This document shows, in pieces, positions 1-8,274 of a DNA stretch of 11,118 nucleotides. Under the pieces are notes generated by a model. That model made no database searches, had not been told where the DNA came from, and saw nothing but the letters and a program-made list of their open reading frames with translations. Numbering within the stretch: the first letter of the stretch is position 1; each line of letters starts with the position of its first letter. The position numbers and the translations under genes were made by a program. The stretch comes from an uncultured Alphaproteobacteria bacterium (GTDB lineage Bacteria > Pseudomonadota > Alphaproteobacteria > Rickettsiales > UBA1997): the NCBI GenBank assembly GCA_903898475.1, contig CAIUFU010000165.1:1-11118 (forward strand). Reading direction: 5' to 3'.

Positions 1-191
1 ATCCACCTTACGCCGAAGACTACTTGGCGATTATGAGCAGCTTATTTGAAAAAGGTTGGGTCAATAAAACTTCGCTAATTGTTGTTGAGTTTCAAACTGG
101 TTTGGAGCCAAAAACTTTCGCTTTAGAAAATTTTAAATTACTAGATTTACGCTCTTACGGCAAAACCTCTTTTGCTTTTTTTGGTCAATAA
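1..191 (+). CDS. rsmD: 16S rRNA (guanine(966)-N2)-methyltransferase RsmD, C-terminal part (5' end outside window)
   Basis: This is the last 62 complete codons of an open frame running from the window edge to TAA at 189-191. The first two bases (AT) followed by CCACCTTAC read as the end of a D-P-P-Y motif, the motif IV of Rossmann-fold N-methyltransferases acting on exocyclic amino groups. Next come a helix (EDYLAIMSSLFEKGWV), a strand-like LIVVEF and a closing LLDLRSYGKTSFAFFGQ. That order (DPPY, helix, 'GW', I-VE, then a short tail ending in a YG-x(5)-F strand) fits the C-terminus of RsmD, which methylates G966 of 16S rRNA during 30S assembly using S-adenosylmethionine. The SAM-binding half is outside the window, so another DPPY methyltransferase cannot be fully excluded. 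It lies 13 bases before the alpha-2-macroglobulin start on the same strand, so co-transcription is likely although the functions are unrelated. Confidence 0.8.
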   Translation, partial: PPYAEDYLAIMSSLFEKGWVNKTSLIVVEFQTGLEPKTFALENFKLLDLRSYGKTSFAFFGQ

Positions 192-206
192 TTTTTCAAA
201 AATTAT
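188..206 (+). promoter_or_regulatory. AT-only hairpin spanning the rsmD stop and the next start codon
   Basis: ATAATTTT (188-195) is the exact reverse complement of AAAATTAT (199-206), leaving a 3-base loop TCA. The 5' arm contains the whole rsmD stop codon (189-191), and the 3' arm contains the A and T of the following ATG (205-207). The structure is directly visible. A role in limiting or coupling translation of the downstream gene is inference, and an all-AT stem would be weak. Confidence 0.4.
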
Positions 207-3200
207 GCGCTTCATTCAGTTATTCGCTTTGTTGTTTTTATCAGCCGCAACCTTATTTGCCGCTGAAAATAAAGAGTTACGAATCCTGCGTGTAACTCCT
301 GAAGGTGAAGATGTAATTGTTGGTCGCCAGATCGTAATTCAGTTCAATCGCTCTGTAGTTCCTATTGGTAAAATGGAGCGCGCCCAATCAGAGATCCCCG
401 TTGAAATTTCACCGAAATTAGATTGCGAGTGGCGCTGGCTTAATACCAGTGCACTTTCATGCAATTTGAGTGAAAAAAACCAATTCAAAATTGCCACTAA
501 TTACAAAGTTACAATCAAGCCCGGAATCAAGGCTGAAGATGGTCAAACTACCTCAGGTGTTTTTAATCACGAATTCACCACTAAACGCCCCGATGTGCAA
601 TATGCTTGGTTTTACAAATGGTTATCGCCAAGCAAACCAATGGTTCGTGTAACTTTTGACCAATTTGTTACCAAAGAATCAGTGGAAAAAACTTTACGAT
701 TTGTGGTTGATGAGTCTGAAAGTTTTGAGGTAGAAGTTGATGCTGATCCAAGTAATAAAGAAGTGCGCAAAGTTAATGGAGACGAGGCCAGAACCAATTG
801 GGTTGTAACCTCAAAAAAAGAATTTGCGCTTAATCAAAAAGTGGTTTTGAAGCTGGGAGCTGGTTTGGAATCGGAAGGTGGTGCGCAAAAAGGAATAGAA
901 GAAAGAGAACTTCTGCACCTGCAAACCTTTCCAGAATTTTCATTCTTAGGAATCAAATGTTACACCAACGAAAATGACGATCGCACCATTTTAATCTCGC
1001 CTGACAAGCCTGAAACACAAAAACTCTGCAATCCAATGAAAGGCGCGGCGCTTGCTTTCAGCAGTCCGGTGAAGCGTTCGCAAATCAAAAATCACGTCAT
1101 TTTTAATCCGAAATTAGACATTGATGCAGAGCAAAATCTTTGGGGCGAGGGCGATGAAGAATATTCGCAGCTAGAATCGCAATACCGAGGAGAGGGCTCA
1201 ACCTACGATGTTTGGTTGCCCGGAGGCTTAAAAGCAGCCTCAGAATATTCTCTAAAAAGCAGCAGCAAAAATATTTTTGTTAAAGTTTGGAGTTGGTTCA
1301 AATCACTGTTTTCTAGCCAAACTGTAGGTTTGAGCGATGAATTTGGGCGCCAATTGCAAAGCCAAATTAACATCTCTTTTAAAACTGATGATCGTAAGCC
1401 GAACTTTGAAATGCCTTACAAAGACGCGGTGATGGAAAGTGGCATCGACAGCGAAGTGCCGATTTACGTAAATAACTTAAGCAAAACTACTTTCACTTAC
1501 CGTCGCATAGTTTCTGGTGCTGCTTCGAACAATCTTTCTTCAACTTTGGAAATTGGCGGCAAGCGTAATGTGCAATTTGCTGTGCCGCTAAAAGTTCGTG
1601 ACATGTTGGGTGGCAAAAGCGGCGCGGTTTACGGGTTTTTAAATTCTGATCCGATTGTCCAAATGCCAAATCGCGAACGTCGCCTTTTTGCCCAAGTCAC
1701 GCCTTACCAAGTTCACGTAAAACTAGGGCATTTTAACAGTTTGGTTTGGGTTAGTGATTTGACAACGGGACAAGCAGTTGCGGGCGCTAAAGTAACAATT
1801 TACAAAGATAGGTTAACCGAATTAAGCGCCAATAAACCAGCATTGGCGCAAGCTCTGACCGCAAGTGACGGCACCGCAATTTTGGATGGTTTAGAAAAAC
1901 TTGATCCAAATCTCGATCTAACTCGCAAATGGGAAGATGGCGACGAGCGCCTTTTTGTGCGCGTTGACAAGGATGGCGAGATGGCGCTGATGCCGATTAA
2001 TCAAGATTTCGTAATTGATTCTTACCGCTCGGTTGGTGAAGGCGTTTACTCTGAAAGTAAAAAACGCTACGGCCACATCAAAGCTTGGGGCACAACCTCG
2101 CAAGGCATTTACCGCGCTGGCGACACCATTTCTTACAAGCTTTATGTGCGCAACCAAGACAATAAATCTTTGGTTCCAGCGCCTGTCGGAAAATATAATC
2201 TGCAAATCATTGACCCAACTGACAATGTTGTAACTGAAGTTAAAGACTTCTCTCTAAATGCTTTTGGCGCTTTTTCCGGCGAATTTACAGTGCCGCAACA
2301 AGGTGCAATTGGTTGGTATCAATTTCGCCTAACCACGCCAAATAGCCCAGATCAAGAATGGACGCCAATCAGAGTTTTGGTCAGCGATTTCACCCCTTCT
2401 TCATTTAAGGTAACTAACCAAGCTAATGGCGATCTTTTTCGTGCCGGACAAGAAGTGGAAATTTCTACTCAAGCTAAATTACATTCGGGTGGGCCTTACA
2501 CTGACGCCAATGTGCGTCTAACAGCAATGCTTGAAAGTAAGAGTTTCGCTTCAAAAAATTCAATCGCGCGTGATTTTAATTTTGACAGTTTTGTTGGTGA
2601 AAATGAAGACGAGCAAGTATTTCAAAAAATCAATCAGCTCAATAATAAAGGCGAAAATTCGTTAAAATTTAAATTGCCAAAAAAGAATATTTTTTACGGC
2701 CGCCTAATGTTTGAAAGCGCGGTGCAAGATGATCGCGGAAAATATGTGACGTCGCAAGCTTACGCTAATTATGCCGGTGTTGATCGTTTTGTAGGTCTTA
2801 AAACCAATAGCTGGATTTTTGAATCAGGAAAAGTGGCTAATGTTGATTACTTAGTGGTGGATGAGCGCGGCAATCCTGCTCTTGGCACCAAAGTAAATTT
2901 GCTAATTGAGCGCCAAGAAACCAAAACCACAAAAGTTAAAGGGGCGGGAAATGCCTATTTAAATGAGTTCGTGAGCAAATGGGTAAAAGTTGATGTTTGT
3001 GAAGGTGAGTCGCAAAAAATTGCTGCCAGCTGCAAATTCACTCCAAAAGATGCGGGATATTACCGCGTTACTGCCAAAATTTCTGATACCAAAGGAAATG
3101 CCCACAGCACCGATGTGAACATGTATGTTACGGGTTTAGGGCGTGTTTTGTGGGATGATTCCTCTGACGATTCAGCACTTACAATCGTGCCAGAAAAACC

Positions 3201-5967
3201 AACTTACAAAGTTGGCGACAAGGCGCGCTATTTGGTAAAAAACCCTTATCCGGGTGCCAAAGCTTTGGTGACAATTGAGCGCTACGGCGTGATTGATTCA
3301 TTCGTGCAAACCCTTGAGGGCAGCACCCCGATTATCGAATTTAAAGTTAAGCCAGATTACGTTCCGGGTTTTTATTTGTCGGTTGTGGTCTTTTCGCCAC
3401 GCGCTAACAAGCCAGTTGAAAATCAGGTCGATCTAGGCAAGCCAGCCTTCCGCATTGGTTACGTCAATGTGCCAATTAGCGACAAAGTTAAAGAAATGGC
3501 GGTAACTGCTAAAGCTGATCGCGACACTTACAAGCCGCGCGAAAAAGTTAAACTCAGCATTCACGCCGAACCACGCCTCAAAAACAAAAAAGAACCAATC
3601 GAATTTGCAGTCGTGGTGCTTGACGAATCAGTGTTTGACCTTGTCGCCCGCGGCAAAAAATATTTCGATCCTTACCAAGGTTTCTACAATTTAGAAGGTT
3701 TGGATCTTAGAAATTACAGCTTGATGACTCGTTTAATCGGCCGCCAAAAATTTGAGAAAAAAGGTGCCAATGCGGGTGGCGACGGCGGTGCGGATATTTC
3801 GATGCGTAACTTATTCAAATTTGTCAGCTATTGGAATCCATCGCTTGCGGCTGACGCTAGTGGTAATGCCAATGTTGAATTTGAAGCGCCCGACAACCTG
3901 ACAGGCTGGCGCGTTTTAGTTTTGGCCGTAACACCAAGCGACAGATTGGGTTTGGGCGAGGCTAATTTTAAAGTAAATAAACCAACCGAAATTCGTCCGG
4001 TAATGCCAAATCAGGTAATCGAGGGAGATAGTTTTGACGCGGTTTTCAGCATCATGAATCGTACTGACAAGAAACGTAATGTCAGCGTGATCGTCACCGC
4101 AAGCAGCGGCGAGCCTGCTGTAAAAAAGCAGTTAGACCTTGAGCCTTACAAAAGAACTTTGGTGAAAATGCCGATGCAAACTAAGCTTGCTGGCAAAATC
4201 ACTTTCCGCGCTGTTGCTAAAGACGAAATTGATGGTGACGCGATGGAGCAAGTTTTGACGGTAAATAAACGCCTGTCGCTTGAAACCTCGGCAAATTACG
4301 CAACCACCACTGAAGACAAGGCGGAAGAATCAATTAAATTTCCAATGAAAATCCGCACCGATGTTGGCGGCGTCAGCATTGTTGCTTCGGCATCAGTGAT
4401 TGGAAATATGGATTCTGCCTTCAAATATTTGCGCGATTATCCGTATCTCTGCTGGGAGCAACGCATTACCAAAGCAGTCATGGCCTCGCGCTATTTGGGT
4501 TTGAAATCTTACGTGCAAAAAGATTTTCAATGGCCAGAAGCGGATAAACTACCAGCCGAAACTTTGAAAAACGCGGCGAATTTTCAATCAGCAAATGGCG
4601 GCATGACTTATTTCGTGGCGCAAGATCAATATGTTGATCCATATCTTAGCGCTTACACCGCCTTGGCTTTTAACTGGTTGAAGAAAAGCGGTTACAAAGT
4701 TCCAACAGAAGTTGAAAACAAGCTTCACGCATATCTTGATAATTTCTTAAAACAGGAAAATTCCCCTGATTTCTACATTAGAGGAATGACCTCAAGCGTT
4801 CGCGCCGTTGCACTTGCTGCACTTGCCGAAAATAATAAAATTTCTTTGGCAGATTTAGAGCGCTATCGCGGTCGTTTGCCAGAAATGAATTTATTTGGCA
4901 AAGCCTACTTCGTGCAGGCCGCGATGAAAGTTAATGGTGGCGGTAGCTTTGCTTTAGATGCTTCAAGAATGATTTTGGCTAACTCAAATCAATCGGGCGG
5001 TAAATTTACTTTTAATCAAGAATCAACCGATGGCTACAGCCGCATCCTTTCCAGCCCAATGCGTGATAGTTGCGCTGTGCTTTCAACTTTCAGCGAATTG
5101 GGCAGACGCCCTGAAGGCAAAGATTTAGTCGGAGAAGTGCCGCACAAATTGGTGCGCGCCATTACCGCCGGAAAATTTGAAAATACTCAGGAAAATGTTT
5201 TCTGTTTGAATGGGCTTTTCGACTACGCCCGAGCTTATGAAAGCGTGGCGCCAAACATGAAAGTTGAAGTGGCGCTCGACGGCAAAAAATTTGGCGAAAC
5301 TAAGTTTTTTGACGTCAAAGATGCGCCAGTAACTTTTGTTAAAAACATCGAAGCAAGTGATGTCGGCAAAAGTGTTAAAGCAGCAATTTCGCGAATTGGC
5401 GCGGGCAGGCTTTATTATTCAACCCGCCTAACTTTCTCGTCACTAGATGATCGTGCCACCGCAACTAACGCCGGAATTGAGATTAAACGCGAATATAGCG
5501 TTGAGCGTCAAGGTAAGTGGGTTCTGCTCAAGTCACCTTCTGAAATTAAAAAATCGGAAGTGGTACGAGTTGATATTTTTGTCTCGCTACCAACTGCTAG
5601 AAATTTTGTGGTAGTTAATGATCCAGTGCCGGGTGGTTTAGAGCCAATTAATCGCGACATTGCAACTGCTTCAATTGTTGATGCGAAAAAAGCCGATTTC
5701 AAAGCGGCAGCAGGTTCGCGCTGGTTTAAATTTTCTAACTGGAATTTATTTGGCGAAGGCTTCTACCACAAAGAGCTGCGCAATGAGTCGGTGCGATTTT
5801 ATTCAGAATATTTGGAAGCGGGAAATTACCATTTATCTTACGTGGCCCAAGCAATTGCTGCGGGAAATTTCGTGGCAATGCCGGTAATGGCGGAAGAAAT
5901 GTATGAGCCGGATGTTTTTGGAAAGGGTGTTACTGAGCGGTTTAAGATTAACTCGGGCGCTCAGTAA
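205..5967 (+). CDS. Bacterial alpha-2-macroglobulin (YfhM-like), thioester type, secreted
   Basis: Large periplasmic protein of 1920 residues, longer than E. coli YfhM (about 1650). Family role: a protease cleaves a bait segment and is covalently trapped by an internal thioester. ATG 205 is preferred over upstream TTG 172, which lies inside rsmD, because it starts a clean signal peptide (residues 1-20, likely cut near Ala19/Ala20). There is no lipobox cysteine, unlike E. coli YfhM. Visible parts in order: N-terminal macroglobulin-like domains; A2M_N-type segments near 507 and 623 (GIYRAGDTISYKLYV) and a similar PTYKVGDKARYLV near 992; a Gly/Ala-rich Lys/Arg segment 1173-1204 that may be the bait; an A2M domain from 1211 (NPSLAADASGNA, TGWRVLVLA); the thioester C1416-W-E-Q1419 in an alpha-helical domain; and a C-terminal macroglobulin domain (FYHKELR, VRFY, AEEMYEPDV). 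Close Cys pairs 74/86, 252/275 and 932/943 suggest disulfides. Residues 355-375 are an odd Trp/Phe-rich insertion. No Shine-Dalgarno precedes the start. pbpC follows after 3 bases. Family assignment is firm; protease trapping in this organism is inferred. Confidence 0.95.
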   Translation: MRFIQLFALLFLSAATLFAAENKELRILRVTPEGEDVIVGRQIVIQFNRSVVPIGKMERAQSEIPVEISPKLDCEWRWLNTSALSCNLSEKNQFKIATNYKVTIKPGIKAEDGQTTSGVFNHEFTTKRPDVQYAWFYKWLSPSKPMVRVTFDQFVTKESVEKTLRFVVDESESFEVEVDADPSNKEVRKVNGDEARTNWVVTSKKEFALNQKVVLKLGAGLESEGGAQKGIEERELLHLQTFPEFSFLGIKCYTNENDDRTILISPDKPETQKLCNPMKGAALAFSSPVKRSQIKNHVIFNPKLDIDAEQNLWGEGDEEYSQLESQYRGEGSTYDVWLPGGLKAASEYSLKSSSKNIFVKVWSWFKSLFSSQTVGLSDEFGRQLQSQINISFKTDDRKPNFEMPYKDAVMESGIDSEVPIYVNNLSKTTFTYRRIVSGAASNNLSSTLEIGGKRNVQFAVPLKVRDMLGGKSGAVYGFLNSDPIVQMPNRERRLFAQVTPYQVHVKLGHFNSLVWVSDLTTGQAVAGAKVTIYKDRLTELSANKPALAQALTASDGTAILDGLEKLDPNLDLTRKWEDGDERLFVRVDKDGEMALMPINQDFVIDSYRSVGEGVYSESKKRYGHIKAWGTTSQGIYRAGDTISYKLYVRNQDNKSLVPAPVGKYNLQIIDPTDNVVTEVKDFSLNAFGAFSGEFTVPQQGAIGWYQFRLTTPNSPDQEWTPIRVLVSDFTPSSFKVTNQANGDLFRAGQEVEISTQAKLHSGGPYTDANVRLTAMLESKSFASKNSIARDFNFDSFVGENEDEQVFQKINQLNNKGENSLKFKLPKKNIFYGRLMFESAVQDDRGKYVTSQAYANYAGVDRFVGLKTNSWIFESGKVANVDYLVVDERGNPALGTKVNLLIERQETKTTKVKGAGNAYLNEFVSKWVKVDVCEGESQKIAASCKFTPKDAGYYRVTAKISDTKGNAHSTDVNMYVTGLGRVLWDDSSDDSALTIVPEKPTYKVGDKARYLVKNPYPGAKALVTIERYGVIDSFVQTLEGSTPIIEFKVKPDYVPGFYLSVVVFSPRANKPVENQVDLGKPAFRIGYVNVPISDKVKEMAVTAKADRDTYKPREKVKLSIHAEPRLKNKKEPIEFAVVVLDESVFDLVARGKKYFDPYQGFYNLEGLDLRNYSLMTRLIGRQKFEKKGANAGGDGGADISMRNLFKFVSYWNPSLAADASGNANVEFEAPDNLTGWRVLVLAVTPSDRLGLGEANFKVNKPTEIRPVMPNQVIEGDSFDAVFSIMNRTDKKRNVSVIVTASSGEPAVKKQLDLEPYKRTLVKMPMQTKLAGKITFRAVAKDEIDGDAMEQVLTVNKRLSLETSANYATTTEDKAEESIKFPMKIRTDVGGVSIVASASVIGNMDSAFKYLRDYPYLCWEQRITKAVMASRYLGLKSYVQKDFQWPEADKLPAETLKNAANFQSANGGMTYFVAQDQYVDPYLSAYTALAFNWLKKSGYKVPTEVENKLHAYLDNFLKQENSPDFYIRGMTSSVRAVALAALAENNKISLADLERYRGRLPEMNLFGKAYFVQAAMKVNGGGSFALDASRMILANSNQSGGKFTFNQESTDGYSRILSSPMRDSCAVLSTFSELGRRPEGKDLVGEVPHKLVRAITAGKFENTQENVFCLNGLFDYARAYESVAPNMKVEVALDGKKFGETKFFDVKDAPVTFVKNIEASDVGKSVKAAISRIGAGRLYYSTRLTFSSLDDRATATNAGIEIKREYSVERQGKWVLLKSPSEIKKSEVVRVDIFVSLPTARNFVVVNDPVPGGLEPINRDIATASIVDAKKADFKAAAGSRWFKFSNWNLFGEGFYHKELRNESVRFYSEYLEAGNYHLSYVAQAIAAGNFVAMPVMAEEMYEPDVFGKGVTERFKINSGAQ

Positions 5968-5970
5968 AAC

Positions 5971-8169
5971 ATGCAGCGAATTGGCAAAATTTTTAAAAGA
6001 TTCTGCCAATTCCTGCTCGTTATTTTTATTCTGCTGCTTGCCAAAACCATCTTCGATTTCAAATTTCCCTACCAAGATTTTCGCTCAATTACCTCCGACA
6101 GCAACAACCTGCAAATTCTAGATCGCGACGGCAAGCCTCTAACTTTCTCCTACCAAAATCGCTGGAACTCTTCCGACAATATCGCGCTGCATCAAATCCC
6201 CGAAATCCTGCAAAAAGCCTTCTTAATTTCTGAAGATCGCCGCTTTTTCGAGCATCACGGTGTTGATTGGCTAGCTCGTGGAAGCGCGGCTTTGCAGCAT
6301 GTGAAGCGCGATAATTTTTCGCGTGGTGCCAGCACAATTACCGAACAAGTGGTGAGAATGTTGCATCCGCATCGCCGATCTTACTGGGCGAAATGGATTG
6401 AAGGCTTGGAAGCGATTGCTCTGGAAACTAAGGCGAGCAAGCCAGACATTTTAGAATTTTACCTCAATCAAGTGCCTTACACCGCTAATCGGCGAGGCGT
6501 GGTGCAGGCGGCGCGTTTTTATTTTAATCGCGACATTAACACGCTAAATACCAAAGAAATTCTGGCGCTGGTTGTGCTGGTGCGGGCTCCCTCCAAATTC
6601 GATCTTTACGCCGGTAAAGTACAAATTGATGATGCGGTTAAAAGACTATCCGAGGCGCTTCTGGAGCGTAAGTTGCTTGACGCCGAGTCGGTGGCAAATT
6701 TGGAAAAATACGACTTAGTTTTAGATCCGGCAAAATTATCAATTGAGGCGATGCATTTTGTTGATTACGTGCGCCGTCATCCTGAAAACAAACTGGTGCG
6801 TGACCAGTCAAAAATTGTCACAACGCTGCAAGGCAATCTGCAAATTTTTACTAAAGATTTGTTGGAAAATCGCCTGAAGGCACTCGAGTCAAAAAACATT
6901 AAAAACGCTGCGGCTCTCGTGGTAAATCACAAAACTCACGAAATTTTAGCTTGGGTTTCGGTTGGTATTGATTGCGAAAAAACTGCCAATGAGGCAAGGG
7001 GCTGCAAGATTGACATGGTCACAGTGCCGCGCCAACCCGGCTCAACGCTTAAATCCTTTTTATATGCTGCGGCGCTCGAAAAAGGCTGGACCGCGGCAAC
7101 AATTATTAATGACGCGCCTTACTCGGAAAAAGTGGGGAAGGGGATTCATCACTTTCACAATTACAGCAAAGGCTATTACGGGAAGGTTTCGCTGCGTATG
7201 GCTTTGGGCAATTCTCTGAATATTCCAGCATTGCACGCGGCGGCTTATGTGACGCCGGAAAAATATTTGCCGATTTTGCAAAATCTTGGTTTTGAAAGCT
7301 TGCGACAATCTGCTGATTTTTACGGCGACGGTTTGGCTTTAGGAAATGGCGAGGTCACTTTATTTGAGATGGTTCAAGCTTACGCGGCGCTGGCAAATCA
7401 AGGCGAATTTGCGCCGTTAAAAATTACTTTTGACCAAAGCGAGCAGTTGCAAAAAAAGCAAATTTACTCGGCAGAAGTGGCATCATTAATTGGTAATATT
7501 TTATCTGATCCTTGGGCGCGTAACCTTGAATTTGGACGCAGCAGCGTTTTGAACCTGCCAACCCAAACCGCGGTAAAAACTGGAACTTCCACCGATTACC
7601 GCGACGCTTGGGCTGTGGGTTACAATCACGAATATGCGGTGGGAATTTGGATGGGAAATGTTGATTACGTGCCAACTGACGGGATTACGGGATCTTTAGG
7701 GCCATCTTTGGCCCTGCGCGGAATTTTTAACGAGCTGACAAAAAATTCTGAAACGGCGCCGCTTTTTTTGAGTCCAAAATTAATTGCCAAAGACGTTTGT
7801 GCTAACCCGCAAGAAGCCACTAATTGCGCCACCTACACCGAATATTTTTTGCCGGAAACTGCTGAGAGAAAAGTTGTCGAATTAAAATTGCCTGAGAAAA
7901 AAATCGAAATTTTTCGACCAACCGACGGTCTAGAAATGGCGTTTGATCCCAGAATTCCTAGCGAGAAACAGGCTTTCGAAATGAGTCTTTCGGGAATTTT
8001 AGAAAGTGATGAGGTAGAATGGCAAATCGATCAAGAATCCAAGGAGCGCATGCTTGGATCAAAGTTTTTGTGGTTGATTAAGAAAGGTAAGCATCGCGTT
8101 AAGGCAACAGTTTGGCGTGATGGCAAGATTCTAGCCAAAACGGAAGAACGAGTTTTTAATGTGAAGTAA
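5971..8169 (+). CDS. pbpC: Penicillin-binding protein 1C, bifunctional peptidoglycan glycosyltransferase/transpeptidase
   Basis: Class A penicillin-binding protein of 732 residues (E. coli PBP1C is 770), anchored in the inner membrane with catalytic domains in the periplasm. A short basic N-terminus (KIFKRF) leads into a membrane segment at about 11-28. The GT51 transglycosylase shows E88-D-R-R-F-F-E-H-H-G with Glu88 as probable catalytic acid/base, then GASTITEQVVRML and ILEFYLNQVPY. The transpeptidase shows S358-T-L-K361 (in RQPGSTLKSF), S415-L-N417 and K536-T-G-T-S, so all three penicillin-binding motifs are intact. From about 640 to the end there is a BiPBP_C domain (IFRPTDG ... FLWLIKKGKHRV), which separates PBP1C from PBP1A and PBP1B. 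Cys pairs 335/345 and 610/619 could form disulfides in the periplasm. The ATG lies 3 bases after the alpha-2-macroglobulin stop with no Shine-Dalgarno, which suggests translational coupling; this pairing is also found in E. coli (yfhM-pbpC). Proposed role: repair of the wall after envelope attack. Confidence 0.96.
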   Translation: MQRIGKIFKRFCQFLLVIFILLLAKTIFDFKFPYQDFRSITSDSNNLQILDRDGKPLTFSYQNRWNSSDNIALHQIPEILQKAFLISEDRRFFEHHGVDWLARGSAALQHVKRDNFSRGASTITEQVVRMLHPHRRSYWAKWIEGLEAIALETKASKPDILEFYLNQVPYTANRRGVVQAARFYFNRDINTLNTKEILALVVLVRAPSKFDLYAGKVQIDDAVKRLSEALLERKLLDAESVANLEKYDLVLDPAKLSIEAMHFVDYVRRHPENKLVRDQSKIVTTLQGNLQIFTKDLLENRLKALESKNIKNAAALVVNHKTHEILAWVSVGIDCEKTANEARGCKIDMVTVPRQPGSTLKSFLYAAALEKGWTAATIINDAPYSEKVGKGIHHFHNYSKGYYGKVSLRMALGNSLNIPALHAAAYVTPEKYLPILQNLGFESLRQSADFYGDGLALGNGEVTLFEMVQAYAALANQGEFAPLKITFDQSEQLQKKQIYSAEVASLIGNILSDPWARNLEFGRSSVLNLPTQTAVKTGTSTDYRDAWAVGYNHEYAVGIWMGNVDYVPTDGITGSLGPSLALRGIFNELTKNSETAPLFLSPKLIAKDVCANPQEATNCATYTEYFLPETAERKVVELKLPEKKIEIFRPTDGLEMAFDPRIPSEKQAFEMSLSGILESDEVEWQIDQESKERMLGSKFLWLIKKGKHRVKATVWRDGKILAKTEERVFNVK

Positions 8170-8274
8170 ATCCCCAAATTAATCATCTCAACTCACGCTC
8201 CTTGAATTTTACTTTTCGCCAAAATAGGTTCCGCGGCCTTCGCGCTTCCCTTTACAAAATAAAACAAAACAAAA
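8170..8274 (+). promoter_or_regulatory. Leader of infA: probable promoter region and A-rich 5' UTR
   Basis: This is the longest gap in the window (105 bases) and the most likely place for a promoter for infA. TTGAAT at 8202-8207 resembles a -35 box, but the hexamer 17 bases on (TAGGTT, 8225-8230) is a poor -10, so no promoter is firmly identified. A small GC-rich island at 8231-8250 contains the palindrome CCGCGG and a short inverted repeat, CGCG (8232-8235) / CGCG (8241-8244), around GCCTT. It has no following T run, so it is not a convincing terminator for pbpC. The 24 bases before the ATG are almost entirely A, with few T and C and no G, and hold no Shine-Dalgarno sequence. This resembles unstructured A-rich leaders read without anti-SD pairing. 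Confidence 0.3.

Noticed and set aside
172..204. Upstream TTG start for the alpha-2-macroglobulin
   Set aside because: It overlaps the rsmD coding end, lacks a ribosome binding site, and would put 11 residues before an otherwise standard signal peptide that begins at ATG 205.
1918..2233. Overlapping open frames of 72-95 codons on both strands inside the alpha-2-macroglobulin gene
   Set aside because: They are shadows of the real frame; the region encodes conserved macroglobulin domain motifs.
8251..8256. TTTACA as a -35 box for infA
   Set aside because: It resembles TTGACA, but a 17-base spacer would put the -10 box at the infA start codon, too late to serve that gene.
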